Shown here in pieces: positions 27,211 through 35,776 of a stretch of 64,000 nucleotides of DNA. The translations under genes and the position numbers were made by a program. How positions within the stretch are numbered: position 1 is the first letter of the stretch; every line of letters begins with the position of its first letter. Source of the DNA: Chloroflexota bacterium (GTDB lineage Bacteria; Chloroflexota; Anaerolineae; Anaerolineales; Villigracilaceae); NCBI GenBank assembly GCA_016234485.1, contig JACRBL010000054.1:1-64000 (forward strand), written 5' to 3'. The notes beneath the pieces are model-generated. The model ran no database searches, was not told where the DNA came from, and worked only from the letters and a program-made list of their open reading frames with translations.

Positions 27211-30054
27211 ATGGTTAACATCACAATCAACGGACAAAAAATCGAAGCCCAAAACGGGCAAACCATCCTCGACGTGGCGCGCTCGCATGGACTCGACATC
27301 CCCACCCTCTGCTATCACAAAGACCTGTCCCCCACTGGCAACTGCCGCATGTGCGTGGTCGAGGTCAAGGGCGGACGATTCCTGTCCGCGGCGTGCGTGA
27401 CTTCAGTGTGGGAGGGGATGGAGATCGAGACCCACAGCGAGAAGGTAGTGAAGGATCGCAAACTGACGCTGGAACTCATGCTCGCGAATCACCCGCAGGA
27501 TTGCATCACCTGTGACGTGAGCGGCGAGTGCGAGTTGCAGGACTTGGCGTACGAATATCAGGCGTCCGCGCCGAGTTGGGGAAGCAAGGGGACGCTCTAT
27601 CCCGTGGACAGCGACCCGAATCCCTTCATCCGCGTGGACATGAACCGCTGTATCCTGTGCCGCCGCTGTGTGCTGGCTTGCGGTGAAATCCAAGTCCGTG
27701 ACGTGTGGGGTGTGGCGAAACGCGGCTTCGAGGAAGTGATTGTCGCGGGCGCGGGGACTTCCATGCTGGAAGCGCGGTGCGAGTCGTGCGGTCAATGCGT
27801 AGCGTATTGCCCGACGGGCGCGCTCTCCAACAAGATGAATTACGGGATGGCGCGCGCGCATCAGGTCAAGAAAGTGACGACGACCTGCTCCTATTGCGGA
27901 GTCGGCTGTCAGTTTGATTTGCTAGTGAAAAATAATAAAGTAATCGGCGTCCAGTCGAATCCAGACGCGCCCGTCAACGGGATGGCGTTGTGCGTGAAGG
28001 GACGATATGGTTACGATTACATCCATCATCCCGATCGGTTGGTGAAGCCGAGAGTTAGAAGGTATTTGCTGGAGGGAAAGAACAAAAGCGATATTCGAGA
28101 AGCGATATTCGATAATCGAAAATCGAATAACGAATCATCGAATATCGGCTCTCCGTGGGATTGGGTGGAAACCGATTGGGATACCGCGTTGAACATCACC
28201 GCCAGGAAATTGGACGGAACACGCAACACGTTTGGCGCGGACAGCATTGGCGTGCTCACTTCGGCCAAGTGCTTGAACGAAGAAAACTATCTGATGAATA
28301 AACTGGCGCGGCAGGTCTTGGGGACGAACAACATAGACCACTGCGCCCGTCTCTGACACTCCAGCACGGTGGCCGGTCTGGCCGCCTCCTTCGGTTCGGG
28401 CGCGATGTCCAACAGCATGGACGATGTCGCTCAGCAAGCCAAAGCCTTCTTCATCATCGGTTCCAACACCACCGAGCAACATCCCGTCTTCGGGACGATG
28501 CTCCGCCGCGCGGTCAAATTCCGAGGCGCAAAACTGGTGGTTGCCGACCCGCGTCGCATTGACATCACCGAGTTCGCGACGCTTCATCTTCAGCAGAAAC
28601 CTGGCACGGACATCGCCCTGCTCAACGGGTTGATGTACATCATCCTTGAAAAAGGCTGGGAAGACAAAGCCTTCATCGAGGAGCGTTGCGAGAACTTCGA
28701 CGAGTTCAAAGCCACGGTGATGAATTATCCGCCCGAGAAAGCCAGCGAGATCACGGGCGTGCCTGTGGAGCGCCTCTACGAGGCCGCGGAGATCATCGCA
28801 CAGAACAAGCCCACCGCCGTGATGTGGGCGATGGGAATCACGCAACATATTTCGGGTGTCCGCAACGTGATGGACCTCGCCAACTTCCAGATGCTACTCG
28901 GCAACATGGGCAAACCTGGCGGCGGCGTCAACCCCTTGCGTGGCCAAAATAACGTGCAAGGCGCCTGCGATATGGGCGGCCTGCCGAACGTCTACCCTGC
29001 GTACCAGCCCGTCACCAACGAGGAAGTGCGCGAGAAATTTGTCAAAGCCTGGGGTGCGGCCAGCCCCACCAAGGTCGGCGCGGTCGTCACCGAAATGATG
29101 CCTGGCATCCTCGAAGGCCGCACCCACGCGCTCTACATCCTCGGCGAAGACCCTGTCATGTCTGACCCCGACACGCATCACATCCGCAAGGCGCTCGAAG
29201 TCATTGACTTCCTCGTCTTGCAGGAGATCTTCCCCTCCGAAACCGCGGCCTATGCGGACGTCCTGCTCCCAGGCGTTTCCTTCGCCGAGAAGACGGGAAC
29301 GTTCACCAACACCGAACGCCGCGTCCAGATGGTACGGAAAGCCATCCCCACGCAAGGCGACGCGCGTGACGATTGGTGGATCACGGCGGAGATCGCGAAG
29401 AGAGTGATCAGTGAGCAGTTATCAGTTATCAGTGAGCAGTCGCGGAAGATTGATATGGACGCGCCGTGGGCGAAGTGGGATTACAAGGATACGTCCGCGA
29501 TCATGGACGAGATCAACGCGCTGACGCCCTCGTATTCTGGCATCACACACGCACGGCTTGAAAAGGGTGAACGGTTGCAGTGGCCTTGCCCCACGAAAGA
29601 TCATCCTGGCACGCCCATTTTGCACACCAAGGCCTTCTCGCGCGGCAAGGGCAGGTTCATGCCGATTGACCACGTCCCGCCCGCCGAGGAGCCGACCGAA
29701 GATTACCCAATGGTGCTTTCCACGGGACGCGTGCTCTACCACTGGCACGGCGGACAGATGACGCGCCGCGCCGCGGGACTGATGGCAGTCTACGGCGAGG
29801 CGCTGGTGGAGTTGAATCCCGAAGACGCCGCGAGGCTCGGTTTGAATGGAAACAAGCGCGTCCGCGTCACCTCCCGCCGCGGACACATCGAGGCCGAGGC
29901 GTGGGTCACCGACCGCGTCCCGCCTGGGATGGTGTACGCCAACTTCCACTTCCCCGAGGCTTCCGCCAACGAGCTGACCCTCGCCGCGCTCGATCCCGTC
30001 TCGAAGATCCCCGAGTACAAGGTGGCGGCGGTGAAAGTAGAATTAACGAAGTAA
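27211..30054 (+). CDS. fdhA: Formate dehydrogenase alpha subunit, selenocysteine-containing
   Basis: Catalytic subunit oxidising formate to CO2; 947 residues with TGA at 28354-28356 read as selenocysteine 382. N-terminus: 2Fe-2S (C in LCYHKDL, CRMC, AAC), NuoG-like HPQDC-ITC-ECELQ cluster, two 4Fe-4S motifs (CILCRRCVLAC, CESCGQCVAYC), then CSYCGVGC and the Mo/W-bis-MGD domain. The context HCARLU-HSSTVAGLA matches FDHs with Cys or Sec. A SECIS-like hairpin follows the TGA. Two insertions derived from dispersed repeats lie in frame: residues about 293-313 and 732-743. RBS AAGGTG. The two half-frames are in the same phase with no indel, so it is not a pseudogene. Confidence 0.95.
28089..28147. 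repeat. cgatattcga palindromic repeat, copy B2, inside fdhA
   Basis: Shares gataatcgaaaatcgaataacgaat and atcgaatatcg words with B1 and B3. It is translated in frame as a hydrophilic run starting SDIREAIFDNRKSNNE, in the linker between the FeS domain and the molybdopterin domain. No stop arises in the used frame. Confidence 0.88.
28354..28386 (+). promoter_or_regulatory. Selenocysteine UGA and SECIS-like hairpin
   Basis: After the TGA (28354-28356) a 7-bp stem GGTGGCC/GGCCGCC (28368-28374 with 28380-28386, one G-T pair) closes the loop GGTCT at 28375-28379. The loop begins 18 nt after the TGA. Both the loop sequence and this distance equal those I recall for the E. coli fdhF SECIS. No selA, selB, selD or selC is in the window. 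Confidence 0.88.
29404..29440. repeat. atcagtgagcagt repeat inside fdhA
   Basis: gtgatcagtgagcagttatcagttatcagtgagcagt, made of tandem words, is translated as VISEQLSVISEQ at residues about 732-743. The related word tgatcactgatcactgatcac is at 33042-33067. This is a different family from B2 in the same gene. Confidence 0.82.
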
Positions 30055-30106
30055 CGATAACTCGATATTCGATACTCGAACATCGAGTATCGAGTATCGA
30101 ATATCG
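30055..30106. repeat. cgatattcga palindromic repeat, copy B3
   Basis: cgataactcgatattcgatactcgaacatcgagtatcgag and onward to aatatcg, filling the gap between fdhA and the ferritin-like gene. It starts at the last bases of fdhA, directly after its stop. Confidence 0.87.
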
Positions 30107-30121
30107 CCAAATGGAGAACAT

Positions 30122-30601
30122 ATGAACATCAAAAAAGTCCTCGAATATGCCCTGCAACGCGAGTACGAAGGCAAGCGCTTCTTCGAGCAGAACGCGGCGC
30201 GACTGCAAAATGCCGCGGCCGTCGGCGCCTTCAAAGCCATCGCCGAGGAGGAACAGCGTCACATCGAATTCATCCAGGCGCAATTGGACGCGCTCTCAGG
30301 GACAAACTCCCCCGCGCCCGAACTCCCGTCCGCGGGTTTCTTCGCGGACCGCGCTGACAGCGAATCCATCGCGGACACCGTCGCCGAGTCCATGGTCGCG
30401 GATCTACCCGTCCTGCGGATGGCTTACCTCATCGAGCGCGATTTCGCCGAGTTCTACGCGCAAGCCGCGTCCAAGGCGGAGGGCACAGCAAAACAGACCC
30501 TGAACATGCTCGCCAACTGGGAAACGGGACATGAGCGTCTATTCAAGCACATGCACGATAAGGCCTTCGAGAATTATTCAGGGATGCCGTGGGGAGGGTG
30601 A
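30122..30601 (+). CDS. Ferritin-like (rubrerythrin-type) diiron protein
   Basis: 159 residues, four-helix ferritin-like fold. Metal-ligand candidates are the Glu in ALQREYEGKRFFE (helix 1), EEEQRHIEFI (ExxH, helix 2), LIERDFAEFY (helix 3) and WETGHERLF (ExxH, helix 4). There is no C-terminal rubredoxin domain, so it is not a full rubrerythrin. Probable peroxide or oxygen protection for the oxygen-sensitive FDH next door; this role is inferred from position only. GGAG lies before the ATG, 67 nt after fdhA with repeat B3 between, probably in the same transcript. Confidence 0.8.
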   Translation: MNIKKVLEYALQREYEGKRFFEQNAARLQNAAAVGAFKAIAEEEQRHIEFIQAQLDALSGTNSPAPELPSAGFFADRADSESIADTVAESMVADLPVLRMAYLIERDFAEFYAQAASKAEGTAKQTLNMLANWETGHERLFKHMHDKAFENYSGMPWGG

Positions 30602-30611
30602 CGGACAGTAG

Positions 30612-30640
30612 TAGACTCGCGTCCTGAATTTTGCTATACT
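30612..30640 (+). promoter_or_regulatory. Promoter of the CBS-domain gene
   Basis: TAGACT (30612-30617), 17-nt spacer, TATACT (30635-30640), followed by AGGAG at 30664-30668 and the ATG at 30676. The CBS gene thus has a start separate from the formate dehydrogenase genes. Confidence 0.65.
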
Positions 30641-30675
30641 CTTTTTAGAAACCATGCCAAATGAGGAGAGCGAAA

Positions 30676-31122
30676 ATGACCACCGTTCGTAAACTGCTGG
30701 AAGACAAGAAACGCACAGGATATATTTCCCTATCCGCCACCGACACAGTTCTCCAAGCCCTGAAAGTGATGACCGACTCACGCATCGGCGCGGTGTTGGT
30801 GACGGATGGTGACAAGATCGTCGGCATCTACACCGAACGCGATTATCTGCGCAAGGGCGAGATCGAAGGCCGAGCCGCGAAGGATACGCTCATCAAGGAC
30901 GTGATGACGCCGAAAATGGTCACCGTCAAAAATGAAACGTCCGTGGATGAATGCGTGGCGCTAATGAAGCAGTATCAGATCCGTCACCTGCCTGTGGTGA
31001 AAAACGGCCAGATCATCGGGATGGTCTCGATGCGCGATGTGATGGTGGCCGCCATCGAAAACCGCGAGAGCGAGATCCGCGGTCTGGAGAATTACATTCT
31101 GGGATCGGGCTTCCAGTCGTAG
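30676..31122 (+). CDS. CBS-pair protein
   Basis: 148 residues, two CBS repeats (about 8-60 and 72-128) with DTVLQALKVMTDSRIGAVLVTD and SVDECVALMKQYQIRHLPVVKN. Stand-alone CBS pairs bind adenine nucleotides and often act as energy sensors; the partner here is unknown. The start at 30676 is set by AGGAG seven bases before; an in-frame ATG five codons earlier overlaps this site. Own promoter and strong terminator, so a single-gene unit. Confidence 0.88.
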   Translation: MTTVRKLLEDKKRTGYISLSATDTVLQALKVMTDSRIGAVLVTDGDKIVGIYTERDYLRKGEIEGRAAKDTLIKDVMTPKMVTVKNETSVDECVALMKQYQIRHLPVVKNGQIIGMVSMRDVMVAAIENRESEIRGLENYILGSGFQS

Positions 31123-31142
31123 CGCTGAAAGCCAAAAGAGGA

Positions 31143-31181
31143 AAGAACATCCCCGAGGCGGCGCTTCGGGGATGTTCTTTT
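31143..31181 (+). terminator. Terminator of the CBS-domain gene
   Basis: Stem aagaacatccccgaag-like arms (gaacatcccc / ggggatgttc) with loop gaggcggcgctt, followed by TTTT. Confidence 0.9.
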
Positions 31182-31238
31182 AACCGAAATGATATACTGC
31201 GATCAATCTAAAAAGTTGACCTGCTACAAGGAGCGACG

Positions 31239-31403
31239 ATGGACAAAACGCCAACCCAAGCCGAGAACGAGGAAGTTTTGCAAAAACACGTCTACATCTG
31301 CGACCGATGCGGAAGCGAGATGTACGAGAAGAACTGTAAGATCACCTGTCCCAATTGCGGTAATCGCTTCGATTGCTCCGACCTTAATATCTATTTCGAT
31401 TAA
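31239..31403 (+). CDS. Small zinc-ribbon protein
   Basis: A 54-residue frame starting MDKTPTQAENEEVLQ. It has a good ribosome binding site (AAGGAG, five bases before the ATG) and a TATACT at 31193-31198. Cysteines occur as CDRCG, a single Cys in EKNCK, CPNCG and a last Cys in FDCSD, so a zinc ribbon or rubredoxin-like metal site is likely. Ends LNIYFD. Similar short zinc-ribbon proteins exist in Chloroflexota as far as I recall; no function is known. It lies between the CBS gene and the FabL-like gene. Confidence 0.7.
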   Translation: MDKTPTQAENEEVLQKHVYICDRCGSEMYEKNCKITCPNCGNRFDCSDLNIYFD

Positions 31404-31445
31404 CCCAATCAAAAATTACGTTTTACGTTTTTTTCACATATCCCC

Positions 31446-32225
31446 ATGACCAACATCCCCTTCTCCAACAAAACCGCCCTCATCACTGGCTCGGGACGCG
31501 GCATTGGCCGCGCCATCGCGCTGTATTTCGCCCGCCACGGCGCGGACGTGGTCGTCAACTTCTTCCGCAACCGCGCCCCTGCCGAAGAGACCGCCCGCGA
31601 GATCGAAGCGCTGGGTCGCAGCGCGCTCGTCGTCAAAGCGGACGTGGGCGAGATCGAGGGCATTGGCAAATTGTTCGACGAAACGGAAAAAGAATTCGGC
31701 GGGCTGGATATCTTCGTCCACAACGCCGCGTCGGGCTACAACCGACCTGCGCTGGAGCAAAAACCCAAAGGCTGGGACTGGACGATGAACATCAACGCGC
31801 GTTCGCTGTTGTTTGCCGCCCAACTCGCCGTCCCGCTGATGGAAAAACGCAGAGGCGGGAGCATCGTCAGCATCACCAGTTCGGGATCGAGCCGCGTCCT
31901 GCCCGACTACGTGGCGGTCGGCGCTTCGAAGGCCGCGCTCGAGTCGTTGACGCGTTATCTCGCCGTGGAGCTCGCGCCGAAGAACATCGTTGTCAACGCG
32001 GTTTCGCCAGGCCTCGTGCTGACAGACGCCATCACTCACTTCGACGCCATCCACACCGAAGCAGGCATCATCGAAAAAGCCATCGCGGACACGCCCGCGG
32101 GACGGCTCGTCACGCCCGAAGACGTGGCAGACGTGGTCGGATTCCTATGCTCGCCCGCCGCGTCCATGATCCGCGGGCAGGTGATTGTTGTGGATGGGGG
32201 GTATTTGTTAGCGGGGAAACAATGA
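31446..32225 (+). CDS. Short-chain dehydrogenase, FabL-like enoyl-ACP reductase
   Basis: 259 residues, Rossmann SDR. TGSGRGIGRAIA (12-25) binds NADP. The body resembles Bacillus FabL (enoyl-ACP reductase III) well beyond general SDR similarity: NAASGYNRPALE, WDWTMNINARSLLFAAQ, then YVAVGASKAALESLTRYLAVELAPK with the Tyr/Lys pair, and C-terminal MIRGQVIVVDGGYLL. Would catalyse the last step of fatty-acid elongation. No other fab genes are nearby, and another SDR role cannot be excluded. No clear ribosome binding site before the ATG. Confidence 0.82.
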   Translation: MTNIPFSNKTALITGSGRGIGRAIALYFARHGADVVVNFFRNRAPAEETAREIEALGRSALVVKADVGEIEGIGKLFDETEKEFGGLDIFVHNAASGYNRPALEQKPKGWDWTMNINARSLLFAAQLAVPLMEKRRGGSIVSITSSGSSRVLPDYVAVGASKAALESLTRYLAVELAPKNIVVNAVSPGLVLTDAITHFDAIHTEAGIIEKAIADTPAGRLVTPEDVADVVGFLCSPAASMIRGQVIVVDGGYLLAGKQ

Positions 32226-32234
32226 ATTAGGCAA

Positions 32235-32972
32235 CTATCCATCAAGATTAACAATTTCATACTTGGAACCAACCTTCTTTAACCTAGGCCATTCGCTAAA
32301 AGTAAGCAAAATTACCTCATAAAAATTGATCACAACAACTGGAAGAACACATAGAAAAATAAGAATTGAACAAAACAAAATAAGATAAAGTGGCATATCC
32401 ACAGTATTGGAATGAGGCAACAAGTTATATGCCAAAATTCCTAAACCAGGCGCAATACCAGAAATAGCTATCGCCAATGGAAGATACTTATTGCCATATT
32501 CAGGTCTATCTATTGATCTGTAATTCAACACTTTAGGCGAAATCAATACCAACAAAACCGTGTAAACAACAAGAGCCAACAAAGAGAACATCGCAACTGT
32601 CGTCGGTTGGAATATTTTGAACAATATCTGGATTGCAGTCACAAAAAATGATGCGAACACCATAAAAAGAAGAGCGAGTTCATAAATACTTTTGAGAAGT
32701 AAAGTTTTGTTAATAGTAAATTTGCTACGAGTTTTTCCACCTTTTAGGCGCTTTAGATTATGGAGGATGATAAGGATTGCGGTTAAATAAATAAGATAAC
32801 CGAGAATCGAATAATAAATGATCGCTTTCTCAAATTCGGAAATGGAAATTGGGCCAATCAGCAATAACAGTGAAGGAATAAGAATAGCGCTCCAAACTCC
32901 CAGTTTTTTACTGTTGTAAACAGAGGCCCTTAATATCCATAATTCTTGGATCTTTTCTTTAGATAATTTCAT
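32235..32972 (-). CDS. Unknown six-helix membrane protein, AT-rich
   Basis: 245 residues. About six hydrophobic helices (near 26-46, 50-72, 92-116, 118-138, 155-180, 190-220) with short charged termini. No family recognised and no transport motif seen. The coding region is clearly AT-richer than its neighbours, with many aat, tta and ata codons, suggesting recent transfer. It is convergent with the SDR gene, ten bases apart. Confidence 0.65.
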   Translation of the reverse strand: MKLSKEKIQELWILRASVYNSKKLGVWSAILIPSLLLLIGPISISEFEKAIIYYSILGYLIYLTAILIILHNLKRLKGGKTRSKFTINKTLLLKSIYELALLFMVFASFFVTAIQILFKIFQPTTVAMFSLLALVVYTVLLVLISPKVLNYRSIDRPEYGNKYLPLAIAISGIAPGLGILAYNLLPHSNTVDMPLYLILFCSILIFLCVLPVVVINFYEVILLTFSEWPRLKKVGSKYEIVNLDG

Positions 32973-33041
32973 CTTGTCTTCAATGAAGCTCCTTATTCAT
33001 CTGATGAAGCATTCTCTCAAAATTCAAGCCGCTCGAACTGA

Positions 33042-33067
33042 AAACTGATCACTGATCACTGATCACT
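33042..33067. repeat. tgatcact tandem repeat at the end of the class V aminotransferase gene
   Basis: aactgatcactgatcactgatcact. The last codons of the aminotransferase (VISDQ, stop) are made from this repeat, which is the same word type as the in-frame insertion in fdhA at 29404-29440. Confidence 0.8.
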
Positions 33068-34218
33068 TCGGGCATCAACTTCCCCAACGCCCGAATCAAC
33101 ACATCCAACTCCTCGCGCGTGTTGTATCCCTGCACTGAGATGCGGACGAACTGCCTATCCTGCCATTGGATGAGCGGGACTTCGATCTTGTACTCGTCGT
33201 ACAGACGCGTCTTTAACAGAGGCAGGTTGCAGTTGGGGAGCGGCGCGATACCCATCTGCGAGTAGAAATCCGAGTCGATCGGATACAACGCGGGCATCTC
33301 GAACATTTCGCAGATCTGTTGGATGGTGGACTGCAAAAGGGCGTGACAGCGCTTTCGGACGGTGTCCCAATCATGGTCGAGCATGAAGCGGATGGCGGCT
33401 GGGATGGCGAGATAGGCCGAAGCGTCGCGCGTCCCCGTCCACTGCAACAGGTCAATGAAGCGCGAGCCAGTCGTGTTCTGCTCGGTGGCGTGATAGCCCC
33501 AACTCACCACCAGCGGCTCCACAATGGATTGCATCTCCTTGCGGACGTGGAGAAAGCCCGCGCCCTTCGGGGCGAGCATCCACTTATGACAGTTGCCGAA
33601 GAGGGCGTCCGCGCCGAGGCGTTGCAAATCCATGGGAATCTGGCCTGGCGAGTGCGCCGCGTCCACCACCGTCAAAATCCCCTGCTGACGCGCCTTCGCG
33701 CAGATGCGTTCCACGGGCAGGCGTAGCGCCGTCGGCGAGGTGATGTGGCTGAGATAGATGACCTTCGTGCGCGGGGTGACGCCGCTCCAGAGTCGGTCTA
33801 CGATCTCGTCTTCAGAATGGGCAGGCAGGGGGATCTGCTGGCGGATGTATCGAAAGCCCGCCCTGCCGCTGGTGAATTCCCAGGCGTAATCGCACGCGCC
33901 GTATTCGTGATCGGTGGACAAAACTTCGTCGCCCGCAGAGAGATTTAAACTGCGGGCAACGATATTCGCGCCATGCGTGGCATTGGGGATGAACACCAGG
34001 TCAGTCGCGTCGGCGTGGAGATACTCGCCTAAAGCGGCGCGCGCCTCCAGCAGAAGGTCGTCCAATTCCCGCGCGAGAAAAAGCACAGGCTGGCGCTCCA
34101 TGCGCGTTTGCCAGGCGCGGTACGATTCCATCACGGGTATGGGCGTGGCGCCAAACGAGCCGTGATTGAGGAAGATCACTTCGGGGTCGAGCAGAAAGAG
34201 GTCGCGGAGATCCGTCAT
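33049..34218 (-). CDS. Class V aminotransferase, isopenicillin-N epimerase-like
   Basis: PLP enzyme of fold type I, 389 residues. FLNHGSFGATPIPVM near 16-30, NATHGANIV (cofactor phosphate), SHITSPTALRLPV, DAAHSPGQIP (Asp binding the pyridine N) and GNCHKWMLAPKGAGFL with the Schiff-base Lys are all present. This group includes IPN epimerase and many uncharacterised racemase/desulfurase-like enzymes, so the substrate is unknown. It is four bases downstream of the HhH membrane protein gene on the same strand. Its last residues derive from a dispersed repeat. Confidence 0.88.
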   Translation of the reverse strand: MTDLRDLFLLDPEVIFLNHGSFGATPIPVMESYRAWQTRMERQPVLFLARELDDLLLEARAALGEYLHADATDLVFIPNATHGANIVARSLNLSAGDEVLSTDHEYGACDYAWEFTSGRAGFRYIRQQIPLPAHSEDEIVDRLWSGVTPRTKVIYLSHITSPTALRLPVERICAKARQQGILTVVDAAHSPGQIPMDLQRLGADALFGNCHKWMLAPKGAGFLHVRKEMQSIVEPLVVSWGYHATEQNTTGSRFIDLLQWTGTRDASAYLAIPAAIRFMLDHDWDTVRKRCHALLQSTIQQICEMFEMPALYPIDSDFYSQMGIAPLPNCNLPLLKTRLYDEYKIEVPLIQWQDRQFVRISVQGYNTREELDVLIRALGKLMPEVISDQ

Positions 34219-34222
34219 AAGG

Positions 34223-34639
34223 TCACGCGCGACGCCCGCCCTTCATTTCCTCCTGCATCTTCTTCAAGCCGGCCATGTCGCCTTTGGCGGCCAGCGCGGC
34301 CTGATCAATCCAACCCGCGGCGTCCATCATGTTCAATTTGGCCGCATGGAGAAGCTCATTCACTTTTTCGGGAGTGGCGTGCGCCAAGTCCGCGAACGAA
34401 TGGATGCCGCCCTCTTTCAAAACTTTCGCCACTTTTGGGCCAATGCCTTCGATGATCTCCAGGTCGTCATCATGCTTTTCTTGTGTGTGTGAATGGGCAG
34501 GCGCTTCAGTCGGCTTTTTATTGAGGCTCGCAAGCCAGCCGATCACAACAATGAGGGCGAAAAAAACCAACAGCGCCCACAACAGCCAAACCAACTCGGT
34601 ATTCGGTCCCTCTTCCGACAACAATTTCATAAACAACAT
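34223..34639 (-). CDS. Membrane-anchored helix-hairpin-helix protein
   Basis: 138 residues from the ATG at 34639, set by AAGGAG upstream. One transmembrane helix (about 18-40, WLLWALLVFFALIVVIGWL), a charged linker, then a domain beginning LEIIEGIGPKVAKVLKEGGI that ends GLKKMQEEMKGG. This is a HhH-type fold like those in nucleic-acid binding proteins. It aligns almost residue for residue with the extra C-terminal domain of the bL21 protein at 48406-49086. Located on the cytoplasmic face if N-out. Possible tether of nucleic acid or ribosomes to the membrane; that is inference. Confidence 0.78.
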   Translation of the reverse strand: MLFMKLLSEEGPNTELVWLLWALLVFFALIVVIGWLASLNKKPTEAPAHSHTQEKHDDDLEIIEGIGPKVAKVLKEGGIHSFADLAHATPEKVNELLHAAKLNMMDAAGWIDQAALAAKGDMAGLKKMQEEMKGGRRA

Positions 34640-34711
34640 GGCAATCTCCTTGAGAAGTGATATGTGTCTTTTATACGCGGGAAGAAAAGAATTGTCAATA
34701 AAGAACAAAAG

Positions 34712-34827
34712 CCGCCCTCACCCCCGGCCCCTCTCCCAAAATTGGGAGAGGAGAGTAGTTCCTGTTGCTCCCCCTTCTCCCTACCATACTTTTGGGAGGG
34801 AGAAGGGGGCAGGGGGGATGAGGAAGG
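34712..34827. repeat. cccctctccc inverted repeat
   Basis: ccctcacccccggcccctctcccaaa and the arms attgggagagg, ccccttctccct, agggagaaggggg form two nested hairpins. It fills the gap between two divergently placed genes. A related but distinct unit is at 47473-47540. Confidence 0.85.
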
Positions 34828-34890
34828 GCCTGAGCCAGATTTGCGCGCACATCTGCCTTGATAACCCTAGCCCAAAAAAATATTTTGTTG

Positions 34891-34896
34891 TATAGT
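34891..34896 (+). promoter_or_regulatory. -10 box TATAGT of a probably leaderless gene
   Basis: Ends seven bases before the ATG at 34904; no ribosome binding site between. Confidence 0.55.
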
Positions 34897-34903
34897 TGCC
34901 CGC

Positions 34904-35734
34904 ATGACGCAAACCTACGAAGAGAAAATCATTGCATCTCGCGCTGAGCGCGAGACCCGCCTCAGAGAAAACGAGCGCAGTTGGCTGGCGCTCACGGGAC
35001 TGTACTGGCTGGAGGAGGGCAACAACACCTTCGGACGCGACGCATCCAACGACATTCAATTGGACTCGCCCTCCGTCCCTCCGCAGGCGGGCGTGTTCCA
35101 GTACAAGAATGACCTCGTCACGCTCAAGGTCAACGAAAGCGTGGAGATGACCTGCAACGGCTCGCCCGTGAAAGCCAAAATTCTTCACAACGACCGGGCC
35201 GAGCATCCCGATTTTCTCGAACTGGGAAGTTTAATCATCCTCGTCATCCAGCGCGGCAAAAACTGCCTCATCCGCGTGTGGGACAAGAACACTCCCAATC
35301 GAAAAAATTTCACGGGGCTAAAACATTTCCCCATCAATCCAGACTATCGCATCACCGCCCGCTTCGTGCCATACGACCCGCCGCGCCTACTCAAAATCCG
35401 CGACGTGATCGGCGAAGAATACGACGCGGAATTTCCCGGCTTCGTGGTCTTCACCCTGGGCGGCAAGGAATGTCGCCTCGAGGCCGAAACGACCGAGGGA
35501 GGCTTGTTCTTCAATTACTACGATCCGACCAACGGCAACGGCTCCTACCCTGGCGGGCGCTTCCTCGTCACCGATCCGCCCACAGATCGTGAGGTGGTCA
35601 TTGACTTCAACATGGCCTACAACCCGCCCTGCGCCTACACCGACTACGCCACCTGTCCCCTGCCTCCCTCGCAGAACAGGCTCCCCGTCCGCATCCCCGT
35701 GGGCGAGATGATCTACCGTCATCACCACGAATGA
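34904..35734 (+). CDS. DUF1684 family protein
   Basis: 276 residues of the DUF1684 family, a widespread family without assigned function. Conserved parts are LRENERSWLALTGLYWLEEG near the N-terminus, RYVPYDPP-like ARFVPYDPPRLL, and the C-terminal FNMAYNPPCAYTDYATCPLPP followed by NRLPVRIPVGE, the strongest family signature. FHA-like beta content at residues 40-100 is my impression only. No signal peptide. It is a single gene with a -10 box next to the ATG and a hairpin terminator after the stop. Confidence 0.85.
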   Translation: MTQTYEEKIIASRAERETRLRENERSWLALTGLYWLEEGNNTFGRDASNDIQLDSPSVPPQAGVFQYKNDLVTLKVNESVEMTCNGSPVKAKILHNDRAEHPDFLELGSLIILVIQRGKNCLIRVWDKNTPNRKNFTGLKHFPINPDYRITARFVPYDPPRLLKIRDVIGEEYDAEFPGFVVFTLGGKECRLEAETTEGGLFFNYYDPTNGNGSYPGGRFLVTDPPTDREVVIDFNMAYNPPCAYTDYATCPLPPSQNRLPVRIPVGEMIYRHHHE

Positions 35735-35735
35735 A

Positions 35736-35776
35736 AAACAAATTCGGAATTCTGAATTTAGAATTCCGAATTTTAT
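35736..35776. terminator. Bidirectional hairpin between DUF1684 and nitroreductase genes
   Basis: aattcggaattc pairs with gaattccgaatt around tgaattta, with A and T runs on the two sides. It lies between two convergent stops. Confidence 0.82.

Noticed and set aside
27211-30054. fdhA as a pseudogene or two genes split by a stop codon
   Set aside because: The stop is TGA at the known Sec/Cys site, the frame is the same on both sides, and a SECIS-like hairpin follows.
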